Below are positions 8,853 to 16,656 of a stretch of DNA of 64,000 bases, one piece after another. Each line of letters begins with the position of its first letter. Position 1 is the stretch's first letter. The translations under genes and the position numbers were made by a program. The notes beneath the pieces were generated by a model that was given only the letters and a program-made list of their open reading frames with translations, was not told where the DNA came from and ran no database searches. Source of the DNA: Nocardioides sp. CER19 (lineage in GTDB: Bacteria; Actinomycetota; Actinomycetes; Propionibacteriales; Nocardioidaceae); assembly GCF_029846275.1 (NCBI RefSeq), contig NZ_JARVWS010000003.1, forward strand, positions 765,163-829,162. Reading direction: 5' to 3'.

Positions 8853-9299
8853 CTACTGGCCGGTCTTCCCGGCCGCGTCGACCCGGCCGAGCATCTCGGT
8901 GAGGTGCTGCCGCAGCCCCTCACGGTGCTCGGTCGCCACCTGCTCGAGTCGGGCGACGTCCTCCTCGTGGCGCTTCCGGAGCGCGGTCGTCTCCTGCCGC
9001 ACCCGGTAGGCCTCGACGCGCGCCTCGTTCGTCATCTCGGCGCCCTTGTCACGCGCCGAGCTCACGAGCCGCTCGCTCTCCTCGCGGGCGGCCCGCACGA
9101 TGGCGGCGGCCTCATTGCGGGCATCGGCCACGATCGCGGCGGCCTCGCTCCGGGCGTCGGAGCGCCACTGGTCGGTCTCGCGGGCCGTGATCTCGAGCAA
9201 GCGGGCGGCCGCCTGCGACTCCGTCCCGTCCTCCGGGTTGCGGGTGTCCTCGCCGGCTCCCGCGTGCGGGGCGACGAACCTGTCTGCGTTAGTGGTCAT
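8853..9299 (-). CDS. Alpha-helical coiled-coil protein built from 11-residue repeats (DivIVA / ATP-synthase-b-like)
   Basis: 148 residues, predicted almost wholly helical after a disordered first 30. Residues 49-103 are five back-to-back 11-residue units, each starting with Ala-Arg: ARSEAAAIVAD, ARNEAAAIVRA, AREESERLVSS, ARDKGAEMTNE and ARVEAYRVRQE. Hendecad repeats give right-handed coiled coils or long amphipathic helices. Database annotation would probably call it DivIVA-like or ATP-synthase-b-like, but it lacks the DivIVA N-terminal membrane-binding motif. The ATG at 9299 follows GGGAGAAGG; the longer open frame to 9947 runs over the neighbouring gene and is rejected. Role unknown; a scaffold or membrane-edge role is conceivable. 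Confidence 0.75.
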   Translation of the reverse strand: MTTNADRFVAPHAGAGEDTRNPEDGTESQAAARLLEITARETDQWRSDARSEAAAIVADARNEAAAIVRAAREESERLVSSARDKGAEMTNEARVEAYRVRQETTALRKRHEEDVARLEQVATEHREGLRQHLTEMLGRVDAAGKTGQ

Positions 9300-9448
9300 G
9301 ACCTTCTCCCGAGCGTCGCACGCTTGCCATCCGTCTGCAGCACCGTGCGGTCTGAGCAAGACTGCCCTTTCGACCGAGTTTCCCGAGAATCGGCACGACC
9401 GACATCGCGGTCCGCGACCTGAGACAGGGCCGGTCGCGGATCCGGTCG

Positions 9449-10891
9449 TCACCAGCGGGACGAGGTTCCCTCCGCTGCGACCGACGCGACCAGGTCGGCA
9501 GCCGCCCGAAGCTCCTCGCCGAGGACGTGGTCCTCCAGGGTGGTGCCTCCGGACTGGGCGAGACCGTCGAGCGCGGCCCGGCCGAGCTCGGCCGCCCCAC
9601 CGGCCGTGGGCAGACGCTCCGGCGCCAGCCTCAGCGCACGGGTGGCGGCGAGGAGCTCGCAGGCCAGCAGGTCCGGCAGGCGGGCGGCGAGCTCGCGTGC
9701 GACACGGACCGAGTGGGTCGAGTGGCTCGCGGTCTCCTCCAGGCCGATCGAGATCGTCGTGCGGCCCAGTGCCGCGGGCATCGTGCGGAGCCGGATGTCC
9801 GCGGCGAGGTCGCCGGCGACGTACTCGAGGATCATCAGGCCCGAGCTGCCGGGCGCCCCGTCGCTCAGGAACGCGGGCAGCCCCGTGAGCCGCGGATCGA
9901 CCAGAGCCGCGAGCCGCGCCTGCACGAGCGTGGCGACGGCGACCCACGACTCGCGTACGGCGTCGAAGGCCGCGGCCAGCCGCTGGGTGAGGAAGCCGCC
10001 GTGGTGCAGGACGGCGCCGCGCTCGGCGAGCGGGTAGGGGTTCTCAGCCGGCGCGTCGATCTCCGCCACGAGCGCCTCCCGAGCCGACTCGAGCGCGGCG
10101 GCCGCCACGCCGTGCACCTGGGGAACGGTCCGCAGCGCGAAGGGGTCCTGGACCCGCGCCGGCGGGGCCGCACCCCGGACGAGGGCGGTCATCCGGTCGG
10201 CCGCGGCGGCGGCGTGCGGGTCGGCCCGGCGGGCGAACACCCGGGCGTCGTAGGCCTCGGGCGACCCGCGCAGGGCCAGGAAGCTCAATGCTGCGACGCG
10301 CTCGCTCGCGCGCAGCAGGCCGGCGAGATCGACCTGCGCGAGCGCGCCGAGCGCAGCGGTCATGGCGTTGCTGCTGATGAAGGGCAGCGCCTCGCTGGAG
10401 CGCACGCGCACCGACGCCGGCGGCCGGCCCGTCCCGCGCCACTCCCCCTCGCCCGCCAGCGCCAGCGCGAGCTGGGCCAGCACGGTGAGATCGCCGGTGC
10501 CGACGCTGCCGTGACCGCGCAGCAGGGGGATCGCACCCGCGACCACCGCCCGCTCCAGCGACTCCGCCAGGGCGGGCGTGACGCCGGTGGAGCCGGCCGC
10601 GAGCTGGTGAAGGCGCACCAGCATCGTCGCGCGCGTCTCCTCGTCGCTCAGCTCGGGCCCGAAGGCGGCGGCGTGGCTGCGGAGCAGCCGCAGTCCCTGG
10701 CTGGCCCGGTCGTCGACCTCGACGTCTCGCAGCGCGCCGACGCCGGTGGTGAGCCCGTAGACCGCCTGCACGGCCGCCGCCGCCTCGAGCGTCTCCGCTC
10801 CTGCGGCGATCGCCGCCCGAGCAGACGGGGTGAGCACGGCGTCGACGGCCCGGCGTCCGCGCGCCTCGTCGGCGAGCTCGCTCAGCTCCAT
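9449..10891 (-). CDS. Histidine/aromatic ammonia-lyase-like protein with a non-canonical MIO site
   Basis: 480 residues with the HAL/PAL fold signatures: YGLTTGVG (residues 45-52, with the catalytic-type Tyr45), LRSHAAAFG, QDPFALRTVPQVHG and SSGLMILEY. Family enzymes deaminate His, Phe or Tyr with an MIO group formed from an Ala-Ser-Gly triad inside GxxGASGDLxPL. Here that stretch reads GHGSVGTGDLTVLAQ, so the triad is Gly131-Thr132-Gly133 (codons 10501-10493), with no Ser to form MIO. There are no urocanase or other hut genes beside it. It may use another mechanism or substrate, or be inactive. Its place at the end of the monooxygenase/ABC island suggests a role in breaking down the same compound; this is inference. 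Confidence 0.8.
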   Translation of the reverse strand: MELSELADEARGRRAVDAVLTPSARAAIAAGAETLEAAAAVQAVYGLTTGVGALRDVEVDDRASQGLRLLRSHAAAFGPELSDEETRATMLVRLHQLAAGSTGVTPALAESLERAVVAGAIPLLRGHGSVGTGDLTVLAQLALALAGEGEWRGTGRPPASVRVRSSEALPFISSNAMTAALGALAQVDLAGLLRASERVAALSFLALRGSPEAYDARVFARRADPHAAAAADRMTALVRGAAPPARVQDPFALRTVPQVHGVAAAALESAREALVAEIDAPAENPYPLAERGAVLHHGGFLTQRLAAAFDAVRESWVAVATLVQARLAALVDPRLTGLPAFLSDGAPGSSGLMILEYVAGDLAADIRLRTMPAALGRTTISIGLEETASHSTHSVRVARELAARLPDLLACELLAATRALRLAPERLPTAGGAAELGRAALDGLAQSGGTTLEDHVLGEELRAAADLVASVAAEGTSSRW

Positions 10892-10934
10892 CGCGCCAGC
10901 CTAGGGGTGTCGGACAGCGCCCCGTCCGGACCGC

Positions 10935-12272
10935 TCACGCCGGGACGACGCTGCCCAGGTCGGAGGCCGGCACCGGCGCGAGCCCCAGGTGGTCGCGCAG
11001 GGTCGTGCCGGCGTACTCGGTGCGGTGCAGCCCCCGGGTCTGGAGGATCGGCACGACGTGCTCGACGAAGAGCTCGAGCGAGTCCGGCAGGGTCGTGGGT
11101 TGCAGCGTGAAGCCGTCGCTGCCGCCGCGCGTCACCCACTCCTCGATGAGGTCGGCGAACTGCTCCGGCGTGCCGGTGAACTCCAGCCCGCCGGGCAGGC
11201 CCGTCACGAGCTGGGCGACCTCCCGGAAGGGCAGGTTCGTCTCCCGGGCCCGGCCGATGATCACCTGCGCGAAGGTCGAGGCCTCCGCGGTGGCGGCCGC
11301 CTCCTCGCTGAGTGGCTGGTCGGGGTCGATCAGGGCCGGGTCGAGCCCGGCGTTGTGCGCCAGCATCCGCCACCGCAGCTCGGGGTCGGCGCTCTCTTCC
11401 AGGGCCCGGCGCCGCTCGGCCGCCTCGGCCTCGGTGCTGCCGATGACGAACGCGATGCCGGGCAGGATCTTCACGCTGCCCGCGGGTCTCCCGTACGACG
11501 CGGCGGCGGCGTCGATCCGGGCACGGAACGCGCGCGCGGCATCGACGTCGGCCTGCGGCGTGAAGACCACGTCGGCGGTGCGGCCGGCCAGGTCGATCCC
11601 GGCCTCGGAGGAGCCGGCCTGGGCGAGCACCGGGCGGCCCTGGGGCGGCCTCGGCACGGGCAACGCGCCGGTCACGTCGTAGAAGTCGCCGTGGAACTCG
11701 GCCGGGTGGATCTTCGCGATGTCCGCCCAGCGCCCGGACGCCCGGTCGCCGACGACGGCGTCGTCCTCCCACCCGTCCCACAGCCGGCGTACGACCTCGA
11801 CGAACTCGACGGCCCGCGCATAGCGGTCGTCGTGCTGGGGGTGGGGGTCGCTACCGAAGTTCGCGGCCGCGTTGGCGTTCCCCGTGGTCACGACGTTCCA
11901 CCCGAACCGGCCGCCGGTCGCGTGGTCGGCGGTGGCGAACCGCCGGGCCAGCTCGTAGGGCGCGTTGTAGGTCGTCGACGCGGTGGCGAACAGGCCGATG
12001 TGCCTGCTGTGCTGCCCGAGCGCGGTCAGCACCGTGACGGGGTCGAAGCGCACCTGGGGGAAGTACTGCGCCCGGAAGAGCTCGATGCTGGGCGAGTCGG
12101 CGAGGAAGACGGCGTCGAGGAGCCCGCGCTCAGCGATCGCCGTGCTCCGCGCCAGGCTGTCGATCGACGACGTCGCGGCGACGGCGTCGTCGTCCTGGAC
12201 GAGCCATCCGGACTCGTGGTAGCCGCTCTGCGTCAGGAAGACGGTGAAGTGGGCGTGGCGCGGCTGGGTCAT
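10935..12272 (-). CDS. NtaA/SnaA/DszA-family flavin-dependent monooxygenase (copy 1)
   Basis: 445-residue luciferase-like (LLM) monooxygenase of the nitrilotriacetate/DszA/SnaA group. These FMNH2-dependent enzymes oxidise organic sulfur or nitrogen compounds using reduced flavin from a separate reductase. Visible family features are ERGLLDAVFLAD near the N-terminus, ASTTYNAPYELARRFATADH, GRFGWNVVTT and the C-terminal FTGTPEQFADLIEEWV. Its ATG overlaps the stop of the SsuD-like gene upstream (ATGA), so both are one transcript. It is closely related to copy 3 at 16653-17999, sharing nearly the whole C-terminal block ending RGLHRTEYA.TTLR. The substrate is unknown. Confidence 0.88.
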   Translation of the reverse strand: MTQPRHAHFTVFLTQSGYHESGWLVQDDDAVAATSSIDSLARSTAIAERGLLDAVFLADSPSIELFRAQYFPQVRFDPVTVLTALGQHSRHIGLFATASTTYNAPYELARRFATADHATGGRFGWNVVTTGNANAAANFGSDPHPQHDDRYARAVEFVEVVRRLWDGWEDDAVVGDRASGRWADIAKIHPAEFHGDFYDVTGALPVPRPPQGRPVLAQAGSSEAGIDLAGRTADVVFTPQADVDAARAFRARIDAAAASYGRPAGSVKILPGIAFVIGSTEAEAAERRRALEESADPELRWRMLAHNAGLDPALIDPDQPLSEEAAATAEASTFAQVIIGRARETNLPFREVAQLVTGLPGGLEFTGTPEQFADLIEEWVTRGGSDGFTLQPTTLPDSLELFVEHVVPILQTRGLHRTEYAGTTLRDHLGLAPVPASDLGSVVPA

Positions 12273-13393
12273 CGGCTCTCCTTCTGGGGGTGGGTGAGGT
12301 CTCGGGACAGCGCGCCCTGGTGGGCCAGGCGCAGCGTCTCCGCCCGCAGCTCGGCGTCACGCGGGTTGGTGACGAGGCCGCCGAGGGTGACGATCTCGAC
12401 CCCGAGGTCGTAGTAGGCCAGGACGGCGTCGGCGACGGTGCTCGGCGACCCCACCAGCGTCGGCAGGGCACCACCACGCCGCACGAACCCGAGGTGGAGG
12501 CAGGTGTCGACGACCGGGTCCGTCACATCGCCGAAGCGGGCCGTCCGCTCGTGGCGGATCGACTCGACCGGCTCGCCGGGCGTCCTGGCGCGATGGGCCT
12601 GCAGGACGTCGACGGCCTGCTCGAGGTCCCGGGCGTGCGCCCAGGCCGCCTCGTCGGTCTCACCGACGAGGAAGTTCGCGTTGACCCAGTAGCGCAGCCG
12701 CCGGTCGTGACCCGCGGCCCTGGCCGACGCACCGTCGATCCATTCGGCCACCTCGGCCAGCGAGCCGGCGTGGGTCGCGAGTACGTCGGCGTACCGGGCG
12801 CCCAGCTCGATGCCTTCTGCCGAACCGCCGGGCGTGGAGATGACGGGGCGCGGCGTGCCGAGAGGCCTGACACCCGAGAAGGCGCCCTCGACCCGGTAGT
12901 ACTCGCCCTCGAAGTCGAAGGGCTCCACGCTCGTCAGCGTGCGGGTGTAGACCTCGAGGTACTCAGCGGCCCGCGCGTAGCGTTCCTCGCGGCCGAGGTG
13001 GTCGCCGTCGCGCGCGAGGTCGGAGTGCCCGAGGATCAGGTGGATCCCGGTGCGCCCGCCCGAGAGTCGGTCGAGCGTCGCGAGAGCCCGGGCGGCCGCG
13101 CTGGGCGCCTGGATGCCCGGCCGGTGCGCTTGGACGACGGTCAGCCGCTCGGTCGCGGCGAGCGCCCAGCCGGCCACTGCCGCCACGTCCGGCCAGGTGG
13201 CGCTGGCCGGGATGATGCTCGCGTCGTAGCCCGCCGCTTCGTACTCCCGCGACTCGGCCACCACGTGGTCGGCGTCGACGTCGACGGGCTCCGGCGCCGT
13301 CGAGAAGTAGGAGGCCTCGCGGGCGATGCCGGCCGTCGAGTAGCTGTTGGTGTAGGGCTGTGGATTGATCCACGAGCGCAACTCGAGCGGCAT
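12269..13393 (-). CDS. SsuD-like alkanesulfonate-type FMNH2 monooxygenase
   Basis: 374-residue LLM-class protein of the alkanesulfonate monooxygenase (SsuD) group, which releases sulfite from sulfonates. Recognisable stretches are YDASIIPASATWPDVAAVAG, VVQAHRPGIQAPSAAAR and the SsuD-like GRTGIHLILGHSDLARDGD. The C-terminal part (PTLVGSPSTVADAVLAYYDL) is typical for LLM proteins. It is the first gene of a minus-strand pair with the NtaA-like gene and is divergent from a DUF427 gene across a 76-base AT-rich gap. GAGGG lies before the ATG. Sulfonate cleavage is the family role; it supports, but does not prove, a sulfur-acquisition function for the island. Confidence 0.85.
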   Translation of the reverse strand: MPLELRSWINPQPYTNSYSTAGIAREASYFSTAPEPVDVDADHVVAESREYEAAGYDASIIPASATWPDVAAVAGWALAATERLTVVQAHRPGIQAPSAAARALATLDRLSGGRTGIHLILGHSDLARDGDHLGREERYARAAEYLEVYTRTLTSVEPFDFEGEYYRVEGAFSGVRPLGTPRPVISTPGGSAEGIELGARYADVLATHAGSLAEVAEWIDGASARAAGHDRRLRYWVNANFLVGETDEAAWAHARDLEQAVDVLQAHRARTPGEPVESIRHERTARFGDVTDPVVDTCLHLGFVRRGGALPTLVGSPSTVADAVLAYYDLGVEIVTLGGLVTNPRDAELRAETLRLAHQGALSRDLTHPQKESR

Positions 13394-13419
13394 CCGGCCC
13401 TCTTCCGCCCCGGCTGAGG

Positions 13420-13446
13420 CTATAAAGTTGATCCAGTCACTACACT
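13420..13446. promoter_or_regulatory. AT-rich divergent promoter region of the SsuD-like and DUF427 genes
   Basis: A short AT-rich island in otherwise very GC-rich DNA. On the minus strand bases 13433-13420 read GATCAACTTTATAG, closely matching words in the promoter gaps at 18076-18089 and 24173-24186. On the plus strand TACACT (13441-13446) is a possible -10 for the DUF427 gene. Together they mark a two-way promoter that may share a regulator with the other two gaps. Confidence 0.45.
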
Positions 13447-13469
13447 ATACCCCTACCACGGAGCTCTCG

Positions 13470-14306
13470 ATGCCCTCATCCGCTGCCACCGTCACGCCCA
13501 CCGCCGGCCTCTCGCGCCGCCACCCCGTACCGCCCGGTGCCTTCACCTACGAGCCCAGCGAGCGGCACGTGCGCGCCCGGATCGGCGCCCTCGACCTCGT
13601 CGACAGCCACACCCCTGTGCTCGTCTGGGAACCCGGGCAGGCCGTGCCGGGATACGTCTTCCCCCGCGCGGACGTCCGGACGGACGCGCTGCGTCCGACG
13701 ACCGACCCGGGTCACGGCCGACGTGCACAGGTCGGTCGGTGGTACGACGTCGAGGCGGACGGCGTGACCTACCCGGCCCTGGTGTTCGAGTACGCCGTCG
13801 ACGGGCTCGGCGACTACCTGGGCGTCGAGTGGTTCGGTCGCACCGAGCCCGGCGTCGAGCACTGGTACGAGGAGGACGAGGAGATCTTCCAGCACCCGCG
13901 CGACCCCTACAAGCGGGTGGACCCGATCCCGAGCTCGCGCCACGTCGAGGTCTACGTGGACGGCGTGAAGGTCGCCGACACCCACCGGCCGGTGCTGCTC
14001 TTCGAGACCCGGCTGCCGGTCCGCTACTACATCCCGGCGGACGACATCGACTTCACCCACCTCGTCGAGACCGACCTGGTCACGACCTGCCCCTACAAGG
14101 GCGACGCGCGCTACTGGTCGGTCCGGACACCCGACCGGCTGCGCGAGAACATCGTGTGGTCCTACCCCGACCCGGTCCGCGCGGCGACGCCCATCAAGGA
14201 CCACCTGGCGGTCTACAACGAGGTCGTCGACATCGTCGTCGACGGCGTGCCGGTGCCCCGCCCCGAGAGCGAGTTCACCGCCCGGCTCGGGGAGCGGAAC
14301 GCCTAG
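13470..14306 (+). CDS. Tandem DUF427 (NTP_transf_9) protein, copy 1
   Basis: 278 residues made of two DUF427 domains in tandem. The first (residues about 20-130) contains FTYEPSERHVRA and LVWEPGQAVPGYVFPRADVR. The second (about 160-265) contains PSSRHVEVYVDGVKVADT and TCPYKGDARYWSV, the conserved DUF427 core. The family has no firmly established biochemical role that I know of. The ATG at 13470 has GGAG 6 bases upstream; the longer frame from 13365 would run back into the divergent gene. A second copy at 18110 has the same arrangement, divergent from monooxygenase genes, so the association with LLM oxygenases is unlikely to be chance. Its stop overlaps that of the converging gene on a shared CTAG. 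Confidence 0.82.
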   Translation: MPSSAATVTPTAGLSRRHPVPPGAFTYEPSERHVRARIGALDLVDSHTPVLVWEPGQAVPGYVFPRADVRTDALRPTTDPGHGRRAQVGRWYDVEADGVTYPALVFEYAVDGLGDYLGVEWFGRTEPGVEHWYEEDEEIFQHPRDPYKRVDPIPSSRHVEVYVDGVKVADTHRPVLLFETRLPVRYYIPADDIDFTHLVETDLVTTCPYKGDARYWSVRTPDRLRENIVWSYPDPVRAATPIKDHLAVYNEVVDIVVDGVPVPRPESEFTARLGERNA

Positions 14307-15610
14307 CGGCCTGCGAGGTTCTCACGCAGCGTGGCTCCGGCGTACTCGGGCGGGTAGATGCCACGCTGCGTGAGCAGCGGGACGACGTGGTCGACGAGGT
14401 CGGCGAGCCCGCTGGGCAGGCTCGGGGCCATGAGGATGAACCCGTCGGCGGCCTTGCCGTTGAAGCGCTCCTCGATCCGGTCGGCGATCTTCTCCGGCGT
14501 ACCCACGACGAACCCGCGCCCGGCGACGGCCTGGTAGACCTGCCGGAGCGTCAGGGACCGGCCCTCGACGAGACGCTGGATCGCCTTGTAGGCCGACTGG
14601 GACTGCTGGACGGTCCCCTCGTCGAGGAAGTCGAAGGTGAAGATCTCGTCGGGGTCGCGACCGGAGAGGTCGGTCTGCAGGCGGTGCGACAGCAGGTCGA
14701 GCGCCACCTGGTCCGGCGTGAGCTCCAGGATGAGGTCGGCGCGCTCGCGGGCCTCGGCCTCCGTCGACCCGATGACGGGCGCCAGCATCGGCATCACCGC
14801 CAGCGACTCCGGGTCGCGGCCCGCGACCGCCACCCGCTCCTTGTAGTCCCGGTAGAGGTCCTGCGCCGCGTCGAGGGTCCCGCTGCCGAGGGTGAACACC
14901 GCGTCGGCCGTCGCCGCGGCGAGGTTCTTGCCGTCCTCGGAGGCGCCCGCCTGGAAGAGCGCTGGGCGACGCTGCGGCGACCGGGAGATGTTGAGCGGCC
15001 CTCGTACGTCGAAGAACTCGCCGTGGTGGTGGATCGGCCGCACCTTGGCGGGGTCGGCGTACCGGCCGCTGGCCTTGTCCGCGACGACGGCGCCCTCGTC
15101 CCAGCTGTCCAGCAGACGGTCGACCACCTCGACGAACTCGCCGCCGCGCCGGTAGCGAACGGCGTGGTCGAGGTTGGCGTCGCGGCCGAAGTTCCAGGCC
15201 TCCTCGTCGGAGGCGCTGGTCACCAGGTTCCAGCCGGCCCGCCCGTGGGACATGTGGTCGAGCGTCGCCAGCCGCCGGGCGACGTGGTAGGGCTCGTTGT
15301 ACGTCGTCGACACGGTCGCCACCAGGCCGATGTGCTCGGTCGCCTGGGACAGGCCGCCCAGCAGCGTGAACGGCTCGAGCCGCTCGTTCACCGTCGACTC
15401 GACGCCGGACTCGAAGCGGTCCCAGACGTAGAGCTCGTCGGCCAGGAAGATCGCCGCGAAGCGGCCGCGCTCGGCCGTCCGGGCGAGGTCGCGGTAGTAG
15501 TCGAAGTCGAGGAACCGCTCCGGCCGCGCGTCGGGCAGGCGCCAGCTCGTGACGTGCTCGCCGTTCGGGTAGAAGAGCCCGAGCGCGAAGACCAGGTGCT
15601 TGCGGGTCAT
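14303..15610 (-). CDS. NtaA-family flavin-dependent monooxygenase (copy 2)
   Basis: 435-residue LLM monooxygenase, opening MTRKHLVFALGLFYPNGEHV, with the family stretch STTYNEPYHVARRLATLDHM and GRAGWNLVTSASDEEAWNFG. It is more distant from copies 1 and 3 than they are from each other. It would use FMNH2 and oxygen on an organic sulfur or nitrogen substrate. The ATG at 15610 overlaps the preceding stop (ATGA), making it the third gene of a minus-strand operon that starts at 17999. Converges on the DUF427 gene with only the 4-base CTAG shared, leaving no room for a terminator between the two. Confidence 0.87.
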   Translation of the reverse strand: MTRKHLVFALGLFYPNGEHVTSWRLPDARPERFLDFDYYRDLARTAERGRFAAIFLADELYVWDRFESGVESTVNERLEPFTLLGGLSQATEHIGLVATVSTTYNEPYHVARRLATLDHMSHGRAGWNLVTSASDEEAWNFGRDANLDHAVRYRRGGEFVEVVDRLLDSWDEGAVVADKASGRYADPAKVRPIHHHGEFFDVRGPLNISRSPQRRPALFQAGASEDGKNLAAATADAVFTLGSGTLDAAQDLYRDYKERVAVAGRDPESLAVMPMLAPVIGSTEAEARERADLILELTPDQVALDLLSHRLQTDLSGRDPDEIFTFDFLDEGTVQQSQSAYKAIQRLVEGRSLTLRQVYQAVAGRGFVVGTPEKIADRIEERFNGKAADGFILMAPSLPSGLADLVDHVVPLLTQRGIYPPEYAGATLRENLAGR

Positions 15611-16656
15611 GCGACCACTCCTTCCTCGAGCGCCGGCGCCGCCGCGGCGACGAGCGGCTCGCCTACGTCGGTCGGCCGCCAGCCGAGCCCGGGAGCGATG
15701 TCGTCGACGACGGCATGGACGGCCTCCACACGCTGGCGGTGGTCGGTCGTGCCGTAGGCGACCGAGACCTGCAGATCGGTCGCGAGCGGGAACGGCGCGA
15801 ACCCGGCGATCGACTCCGCGATCTGCTCCGGGGTGCCGTAGTGCACGTTGATCGCGGCCGCCTTCTCCTCGAGCGTCTCCGCCCTCGGCAGCCATTCGCG
15901 TCCCCAGCGGTAGGTCGTCTCCACGTCCGGCCGGAGGGCGGCGAGGGCGGCCTCGCGGGAGTGCGCGACGTGGAGGTGGAAGATGATCCCCACCCGTGGC
16001 TCGGCGCCGACGGGGAGCGCCGCGTGGTACGCCGCCGCGGTGACCTCGGCCGGCACGGTCTGCGTGGTCCCGATGAGGACGCCGTGCCCACGCCGCGCCG
16101 ACTCGGTGCCGGTGAGCTCGGTGAGCGCCGACTCCCAGATGCGACCGGAGAGGCCGGCCGCGGGCGGGTTGAGGACCTGGTCGGTGCCGTGCAGCGGCTC
16201 GCCGTCGAGAGCGCTCTCCAGCAGCGTCAACCTGCGCAGGTACTCGGCCTTCTTCTCCTCCCGATCGGCCGGGAGGTCGACGCCGAGCGCGTGGGCCGTG
16301 TCGGGCTGGCCGCCGTTGGAGACGCCGAGCTCGAACCGGCCTCCGCTGAGGGCGTCGAGCACGGCGGCATCCTCGGCCACCCGCACCGGGTTCTCGAGGG
16401 GCAGCGGCACGACACCGGTGCCCAGCCGCAGGCGGGAGGTCCGCGCGGCGAGAGCGGCCAGGAAGACGAACGGGGAGGGCATGCCGCCCGGGAAGTGCGC
16501 GGCGTCGCCCCTGGTCCGGAACTTGTAGGACCGGATCCACGCGCTCTCGAACCCGAGCCGTTCGGCCAGGACGAACAACTCGAGGTTGTCGCGGTAGACC
16601 TCGGCCTGGTCGCCGTGCTCACGATGGTCGGTGTGGATGGCGAGCCGGAAGCTCAT
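15607..16656 (-). CDS. Luciferase-like (LLM class) flavin oxidoreductase
   Basis: 349-residue LLM-class protein of a smaller type than its neighbours. Features: RLGFESAWIRSYKFRT, then LRLGTGVVPLPLENPVRVAEDAAVLDAL, a pattern typical for bacterial-luciferase-like flavin proteins, and GGRFELGVSNGGQPD. It may be an FMN or F420 enzyme; the family does not settle the cofactor. It is the middle gene of a three-gene chain, with ATGA overlaps at both ends, so all three monooxygenases are made together. This suggests sequential oxidation steps or partner subunits acting on one compound. Substrate unknown. Confidence 0.82.
   Translation of the reverse strand: MSFRLAIHTDHREHGDQAEVYRDNLELFVLAERLGFESAWIRSYKFRTRGDAAHFPGGMPSPFVFLAALAARTSRLRLGTGVVPLPLENPVRVAEDAAVLDALSGGRFELGVSNGGQPDTAHALGVDLPADREEKKAEYLRRLTLLESALDGEPLHGTDQVLNPPAAGLSGRIWESALTELTGTESARRGHGVLIGTTQTVPAEVTAAAYHAALPVGAEPRVGIIFHLHVAHSREAALAALRPDVETTYRWGREWLPRAETLEEKAAAINVHYGTPEQIAESIAGFAPFPLATDLQVSVAYGTTDHRQRVEAVHAVVDDIAPGLGWRPTDVGEPLVAAAAPALEEGVVA

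Noticed and set aside
9449..10891. Calling the lyase a histidine-degradation enzyme (HutH)
   Set aside because: No urocanase, imidazolonepropionase or other hut gene is nearby, and the MIO triad is not ASG.
15611..16540. Extended N-terminus of the NtaA-type gene (frame open to 16540)
   Set aside because: Overlaps the LLM gene at 15607-16656 almost fully; the ATG at 15610 with the ATGA overlap fits the family start.
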